Below, in pieces: positions 38,276 to 42,464 of a stretch of 42,464 bases of DNA; within the stretch, counting starts at the first letter, position 1; the number at the start of each line of letters is the position of its first letter. The notes beneath the pieces were generated by a model that was not told the DNA's origin, did not search any database, and saw only the letters and a program-made list of their open reading frames with translations. The translations under genes and the position numbers were made by a program. The stretch spans positions 1-42,464 of the forward strand of contig NZ_JAAXLA010000063.1 in the NCBI RefSeq assembly GCF_012911935.1. Reading direction: 5' to 3'. Source of the stretch: Pseudonocardia acidicola (GTDB lineage: Bacteria; Actinomycetota; Actinomycetes; Mycobacteriales; Pseudonocardiaceae).

Positions 38276-39040
38276 GTGACCTCTTCGCAGGTACTGGTCC
38301 GGACGCCGGAAGCCGCCGCGTCCCGGTACTCCCTCTTGCTGACCACCGACGCCGATGAGGTGCGGGCCGCTCAGCGGCTGCGCCACCGCGTCTTCGCCGA
38401 GGAGCTCGGCGCGACGCTGCACAGCCCGATCGCCGGGCTCGACGCCGACCGCTTCGACGAGTTCTGCGACCACCTGGTCGTCCGCGAGGACCGCACCGGC
38501 GAGATCGTCGGGACCTACCGGATGCTGCCGCCGGAGCGGGCCGAGGCCGCCGGCGGGCTCTACGCCGAGGGTGAGTTCGCGGTGTCCACGCTGGACCCGC
38601 TGCGCTCCTCGCTGGTGGAGACCGGCCGTTCGTGCGTGCATCCCGAGCACCGCGACGGCGCCGTCGTCGGCCTGGTGTGGGCCGGCATCGCCCGCTACAT
38701 GCTGCTCACCGGCAACCGCTGGCTGGCGGGTTGTGCGAGCGTGCAACTCGACGACGGTGGTGCGCTGGCCGCGGGTGTCTGGGACCAGGTGCGCAGCCGG
38801 CACCTGTCCCCGGACCGGTACCGCGTCCAGCCGCTGAACCCGTGGGACCCGGCCGCCGCCACCCGGCACCGCCACGCCGCCATGCCGCCGCTGCTGCGCG
38901 GTTACCTGCGTCTCGGCGCCTGGGTGTGCGGCCCGCCCGCGCACGACCCGGACTTCGGCGTCGCCGACTTCTACGTGCTGCTCGGCCTGGACCACGTCGA
39001 CGAGCGCTACCTGCGCTTCTTCCTCGGCGGCGAACGATGA
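38276..39040 (+). CDS. GNAT-type N-acyltransferase (OlsB-like)
   Basis: The 254-residue protein (from GTG 38276; TTG 38249 is possible) matches the PF13444 ornithine-lipid/hemolysin acetyltransferase class: RLRHRVFAEELGA, FDEFCDHLVVRE, IVGTYRMLPPE and VETGRSCVHPEHRDG. It ends VADFYVLLGLDHVDERYLR. Such enzymes N-acylate an amino acid from acyl-ACP. The next gene, overlapping by ATGA, is a PlsC acyltransferase, the usual OlsA partner, so together they may make an ornithine-type lipid. The counterpart in M. tuberculosis is Rv3027c. Confidence 0.8.
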   Translation: MTSSQVLVRTPEAAASRYSLLLTTDADEVRAAQRLRHRVFAEELGATLHSPIAGLDADRFDEFCDHLVVREDRTGEIVGTYRMLPPERAEAAGGLYAEGEFAVSTLDPLRSSLVETGRSCVHPEHRDGAVVGLVWAGIARYMLLTGNRWLAGCASVQLDDGGALAAGVWDQVRSRHLSPDRYRVQPLNPWDPAAATRHRHAAMPPLLRGYLRLGAWVCGPPAHDPDFGVADFYVLLGLDHVDERYLRFFLGGER

Positions 39041-40029
39041 CCACGACCCTGGACGGCGCGGTGCGCGGCCCGGCCGCCCCCGTACTGGCCGGCGGCCCGC
39101 TGCCGGCCGACCGGTGGCCGGCGCGGCCGGACGGCCGGCCGCACCCCGGTCCGGCGCCGGTGGCCGACCGCCCGGGCGGGGCGTGGGCCCCGTACTCGCC
39201 GTGCGGGCCGGAGTGCCTGCCCGCGGCGGCCGACCTGCCGCGGGCATCGCGGTTGCGCACCGGGCTGCGCACCGCCGGGCTGCTCGGGTTGCTGCTCGGG
39301 GTGGCCGCACTGGCTCCGCTGCTGCCGCTGGTCGGCCGGCGGGCCCGCGCCCGGTGGCTGCGCCGGGTGTTCCGCGGGGTGCTGCTGGCCGCGGGGGTGC
39401 GGTTGCGGGCGACCGGGGCCGCGACAGTGCAGCAGGGAGCCGCGCTGGTCGTGGCCAACCACTTGTCCTGGATCGACGTGCTGGTCCTCGGCGCCGTGCA
39501 GCCGGTGCGGATGCTCGCCAAGCGGGAGGTGCGCGACTGGCCGGTGATCGGGGCGATCGCCGCCCGCACCGGCGCGTTGTTCGTCGACCGGGCGGGTCTG
39601 CGCACGCTGCCGGCGACGATCGCCGACGTGGCGGCCGCGCTGCGGGCCGGGGACACCGTGGGTGTGTTCCCCGAGGGCACGACCTGGTGCGGCGCGGCGT
39701 CGGGCCCGTTCCGCCGGGCGCCGTTCCAGGCCGCGATCGACGCCGGCGCGCCGGTGCGGCCGGTGGCGATCACCTTGCGGCTGCCCGGCGGGCGTGCCAC
39801 CACGACCGGCGCGTTCGTCGGTGACCAGACGCTGTGGGACTCGCTGCACCGCGTGTTGCGGCTACCCGCGCTGGTCTGCGAGCTGACCGTGCTCCCGGAC
39901 ATCGTCGCCGTGGGCGCCGACCGACGCGCGCTGGCCGCCGCCGCCCAGCGTGCGGTCGCCTCGGCGACCGGGGTGGTGCCGGCGGGGCAGCCCGCACCGG
40001 TGCGGCCCGCGCCGCGAGTCGCCGCCTGA
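39037..40029 (+). CDS. PlsC-type lysophospholipid acyltransferase
   Basis: ATG 39037 overlaps the preceding stop. The 330-residue protein has a proline-rich N-terminus, a hydrophobic segment (TAGLLGLLLGVAALAPLLPL, 79-98), the acyltransferase motif NHLSWID (H142, D147) and FPEGTT at 211-216. It would O-acylate the product of the preceding GNAT enzyme or lysophosphatidate at the membrane. The 70-residue N-terminal extension is unusual and Pro/Ala-rich. It corresponds to Rv3026c. Confidence 0.85.
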   Translation: MTTTLDGAVRGPAAPVLAGGPLPADRWPARPDGRPHPGPAPVADRPGGAWAPYSPCGPECLPAAADLPRASRLRTGLRTAGLLGLLLGVAALAPLLPLVGRRARARWLRRVFRGVLLAAGVRLRATGAATVQQGAALVVANHLSWIDVLVLGAVQPVRMLAKREVRDWPVIGAIAARTGALFVDRAGLRTLPATIADVAAALRAGDTVGVFPEGTTWCGAASGPFRRAPFQAAIDAGAPVRPVAITLRLPGGRATTTGAFVGDQTLWDSLHRVLRLPALVCELTVLPDIVAVGADRRALAAAAQRAVASATGVVPAGQPAPVRPAPRVAA

Positions 40030-40129
40030 GCTGGACCGCGGCGGTGCGAGGGCCGGTGTGAGGGACTCGGCCAGCCGGTCCGCGGGTCGGCGACTACCCT
40101 GGTCACGCGATGACCGACCAGGACGGACA

Positions 40130-41368
40130 GTGAGCTCCGTGGGTACGTATCTGGACCACGCCGCCACCACGCCGATGCTTCCGCAGGCGGTGGCGGCGAT
40201 GACCGAGGCTTTGTCGAGGACCGGCAACGCCTCCTCGCTGCATTCCTCGGGACGCCGGTCGCGCCGGCTCGTGGAGGAGGCCCGCGAGCGCATCGCGGCC
40301 GCTCTCGGTGCCCGGCCGTCGGAGGTCGTGCTGACCACCGGGGGCACCGAGAGCGACAACCTGGCCGTCAAGGGCTTGTTCTGGAGCCGCCGGCAGGCCG
40401 ACCCGCGCCGCGCCCGGGTGCTGGTCTCCGAGATCGAGCACCACGCGGTGCTCGAGTCGGCCGAGTGGCTCGCCGAGCACGAGGGCGCCGACGTCGAACT
40501 GCTCGAGGTCGACGAGCTGGGCCGGGTCCGGCCGGAGACGCTGCGCGCGGCGCTCGCCGCCGCCCCGGAGCGGGTCGCGCTGGTCTCGGTGATGTGGGCC
40601 AACAACGAGGTCGGCACGGTCAACCCGATCCGCGAACTGGCCGGGATCGCGCACGAGTTCGACGTGCCGCTGCACACCGACGCGGTGCAGGCCGTCGGCA
40701 TCCTGCCGATCGACTTCACCGCGTCCGGCGCGGACGCGCTCACCCTCACCGGGCACAAGCTGGGCGGTCCCTACGGCGCCGGTGCGCTGCTGCTGGGCCG
40801 CGAGGTCGCGCTCACCCCGCTGCTGCACGGCGGCGGGCAGGAACGCGACGTGCGCTCCGGGACCCTGGACACGCCGTCGGTGGTCGGGCTGGGCGTGGCC
40901 GTCGAGCTGGCCGTCGCCGACGCCCCGCGGCGGGCCGCGGTGCTCACCGGCCTGCGCGACGACCTCGTCGGCAAGGTGCTGGCCGCGGTGCCGGACGCGA
41001 AGCTCAACGGCGACCCGGGCACCGGTTCGATCGACGACGCCCCCTCGCGGCTGCCGGGCAACGCGCACCTGTCGTTCCCCGGCTGCGAGGGCGACAGCCT
41101 GCTCATGCTGCTCGACGCCCAGGGCATCGAGTGCTCGACCGGCTCGGCCTGCACCGCCGGCGTCGCGCAGCCCAGCCACGTGCTGCTCGCGATGGGCGCC
41201 GACGAGGCCACCGCCCGTGGCTCGCTGCGGTTCTCCCTGGGGCACACCTCGACCGCCGAGGACGTCGACGCGCTCGCGTCGGTCATCGCCGGGGTCGTGG
41301 ACCGGGCCCGCCGGGCCGGGCAGAACGGCGCCGCGACCCGGCGGCCGGTCGCCACCGACGGGGCCTGA
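40130..41368 (+). CDS. Cysteine desulfurase (NifS/IscS family)
   Basis: The 412-residue PLP enzyme removes sulfur from cysteine. It shows YLDHAATTPM at the N-terminus, the PLP lysine K210 in TGHKLGG and the sulfur-accepting cysteine C341 in CSTGSACTAGV, the loop of group I desulfurases. GTG 40130 or 40139 may be the start (three residues apart). MnmA follows after four bases, so the pair probably supplies sulfur for 2-thiouridine in tRNA. It corresponds to Rv3025c. Confidence 0.92.
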   Translation: MSSVGTYLDHAATTPMLPQAVAAMTEALSRTGNASSLHSSGRRSRRLVEEARERIAAALGARPSEVVLTTGGTESDNLAVKGLFWSRRQADPRRARVLVSEIEHHAVLESAEWLAEHEGADVELLEVDELGRVRPETLRAALAAAPERVALVSVMWANNEVGTVNPIRELAGIAHEFDVPLHTDAVQAVGILPIDFTASGADALTLTGHKLGGPYGAGALLLGREVALTPLLHGGGQERDVRSGTLDTPSVVGLGVAVELAVADAPRRAAVLTGLRDDLVGKVLAAVPDAKLNGDPGTGSIDDAPSRLPGNAHLSFPGCEGDSLLMLLDAQGIECSTGSACTAGVAQPSHVLLAMGADEATARGSLRFSLGHTSTAEDVDALASVIAGVVDRARRAGQNGAATRRPVATDGA

Positions 41369-41372
41369 CCCC

Positions 41373-42452
41373 GTGCGGGTACTGGCCGCGATGAGCGGCG
41401 GGGTGGACTCTGCGGTCGCGGCGGCCCGGGCCGTCGAGGCCGGGCACGACGTCGTCGGAGTGCACCTGGCGCTGTCGGAGACGCCGGCCGCGCTGCGCGC
41501 CGGATCGCGCGGGTGCTGCTCGCGGGAGGACGCCGCGGACGCCCGCCGGGCCGCTGACGTGCTCGACATCCCGTTCTACGTCTGGGACTTCGCGGCCCAG
41601 TTCACCGAGGCCGTCGTCGACGACTTCGTGGCCGCCTACGCCGCCGGGCAGACCCCGAACCCGTGCCTGCGCTGCAACGAGAAGATCAAGTTCGCGGCGC
41701 TGCTGGACAAGGCGATCGGGCTGGGCTTCGACGCGGTGTGCACCGGGCACTACGCCCGGTTGTCCGACGGCGTACTGCGCCGCGCCGTCGACGCCGACAA
41801 GGACCAGTCCTACGTCCTCGCGGTGCTCACCGCCCGCCAGCTCGGGCACGCGCTGTTCCCGATCGGCGACACCCCCAAGAGCGAGGTGCGCGCCGAGGCC
41901 GCCGCACGCGGGCTGCGGGTCGCCGACAAGCCGGACAGCCACGACATCTGCTTCATCCCGTCCGGTGACACCCGGGCGTTCCTGGCCGGGCGCATCGGGG
42001 TCCGGCCGGGCGCGGTGGTCGACGCCGAGAGCGGCGAGGAGCTCGCCCGCCACGACGGCGTGCACGGCTTCACCGTCGGCCAGCGCAAGGGCCTGGGCGT
42101 GCCCCGCCCGGCCGCCGACGGCCGCCCGCGCTATGTGCTGGGCATCGAGCCGGCCACCGGCACCGTGACCGTCGGCCCGGCGGCTGCGCTGGACATCCGG
42201 GAGATCGACGCCGAGCGCCCGGTCTGGGGTTCGGGCCGCGCCCCGGACGGGCCGCTGAGCTGCGTCGCGCAGGTCCGGGCGCACGGCGGGCTGGCCCCGG
42301 CGCAGGCCTGGCCGGCCGCCGACGGCGGCCTGCGCGTGGAGCTGGGTGAGCCGTTGCGCGGCGTGGCCCCGGGCCAGGCCGTGGCGCTGTACCGTCCGGA
42401 CGCCGCCGGCGACGTGGTCCTCGGCAGCGCCACCATCACCGCCACCCGCTGA
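41373..42452 (+). CDS. mnmA: tRNA-uridine 2-sulfurtransferase MnmA
   Basis: The 359-residue protein begins MRVLAAMSGGVDSAVAA with the PP-loop SGGVDS, and carries the catalytic cysteines C98 (TPNPCLRC) and C193 (SHDICFIPSG). HGFTVGQRKGLGV and a C-terminal beta-barrel region follow. It adenylates and thiolates U34 of tRNA Lys/Glu/Gln using sulfur relayed from the adjacent desulfurase. Start GTG 41373 lies four bases after the desulfurase stop. The gene is complete, ending 12 bases before the window edge. Confidence 0.95.
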   Translation: MRVLAAMSGGVDSAVAAARAVEAGHDVVGVHLALSETPAALRAGSRGCCSREDAADARRAADVLDIPFYVWDFAAQFTEAVVDDFVAAYAAGQTPNPCLRCNEKIKFAALLDKAIGLGFDAVCTGHYARLSDGVLRRAVDADKDQSYVLAVLTARQLGHALFPIGDTPKSEVRAEAAARGLRVADKPDSHDICFIPSGDTRAFLAGRIGVRPGAVVDAESGEELARHDGVHGFTVGQRKGLGVPRPAADGRPRYVLGIEPATGTVTVGPAAALDIREIDAERPVWGSGRAPDGPLSCVAQVRAHGGLAPAQAWPAADGGLRVELGEPLRGVAPGQAVALYRPDAAGDVVLGSATITATR

Positions 42453-42464
42453 CCCACCCGGGCC

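Overview
The window is very GC-rich, tightly packed DNA with GTG/TTG starts and frequent ATGA/GTGA stop-start overlaps. It is actinobacterial, most likely Pseudonocardiales (a Pseudonocardia-like genome is my guess from overall feel; no marker gene fixes it). From memory, the order GT4, GH57, methyltransferase ... etfB, etfA, GNAT, PlsC, cysteine desulfurase, mnmA is that of Mycobacterium tuberculosis Rv3032 down to Rv3024c. The right two thirds is therefore a conserved chromosomal neighbourhood split by an insertion.

Layout. 1-4612: enoyl-CoA hydratase, a methyltransferase, a two-component system and a paralogous LuxR-type regulator with a degenerate receiver. 4625-8303: a nucleoside/ribose catabolic locus in decay. 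An intact nucleoside hydrolase and a LacI repressor lie beside broken CoA-transferase, glutamine-amidotransferase-like and ribokinase genes. 8585-10774: a nicotinamide phosphoribosyltransferase with a long leader and strong terminator, then an in-frame HAD/aldehyde-dehydrogenase chimera. 10838-17763: small proteins, a hexapeptide acyltransferase, a GT4 glycosyltransferase and GH57 branching enzyme (polymethylated glucose polysaccharide or glycogen-like), a trypsin-like protease, a decayed dps and a DUF4389 membrane protein. Three clear copies of an intergenic hairpin repeat mark gene ends on this side.

18454-29950: an 11.4 kb integrative element with a perfect 51-bp direct repeat (attL/attR) at its ends. 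It sits in the 5' coding region of the Rv3030-like methyltransferase. The element supplies a replacement start codon and N-terminus, so the gene stays open under new upstream DNA. The displaced host 5' end is stranded at the right end as a 40-codon stub. The element encodes a tyrosine integrase, small early genes, a replication-initiator-like protein with iterons inside its own gene, two Cys-rich small proteins, an 1101-residue tape-measure protein with a lytic transglycosylase domain, a terminase small subunit, a membrane protein and several small unknowns. It has no capsid, portal, large terminase or tail tube. I read it as a phage satellite that may redirect packaging (TerS) and tail assembly (tape measure) of a helper. 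This is the main candidate for an undescribed system.

30331-42452: a protein fusing a stand-alone adenylation domain to an ABCG-type exporter, a membrane partner, a DUF302 lipoprotein, then etfB-etfA, an OlsB-like GNAT, a PlsC acyltransferase, cysteine desulfurase and MnmA. The last two supply sulfur for tRNA thiolation. No rRNA, tRNA or CRISPR array was seen. All functional calls rest on motif reading without database searches.
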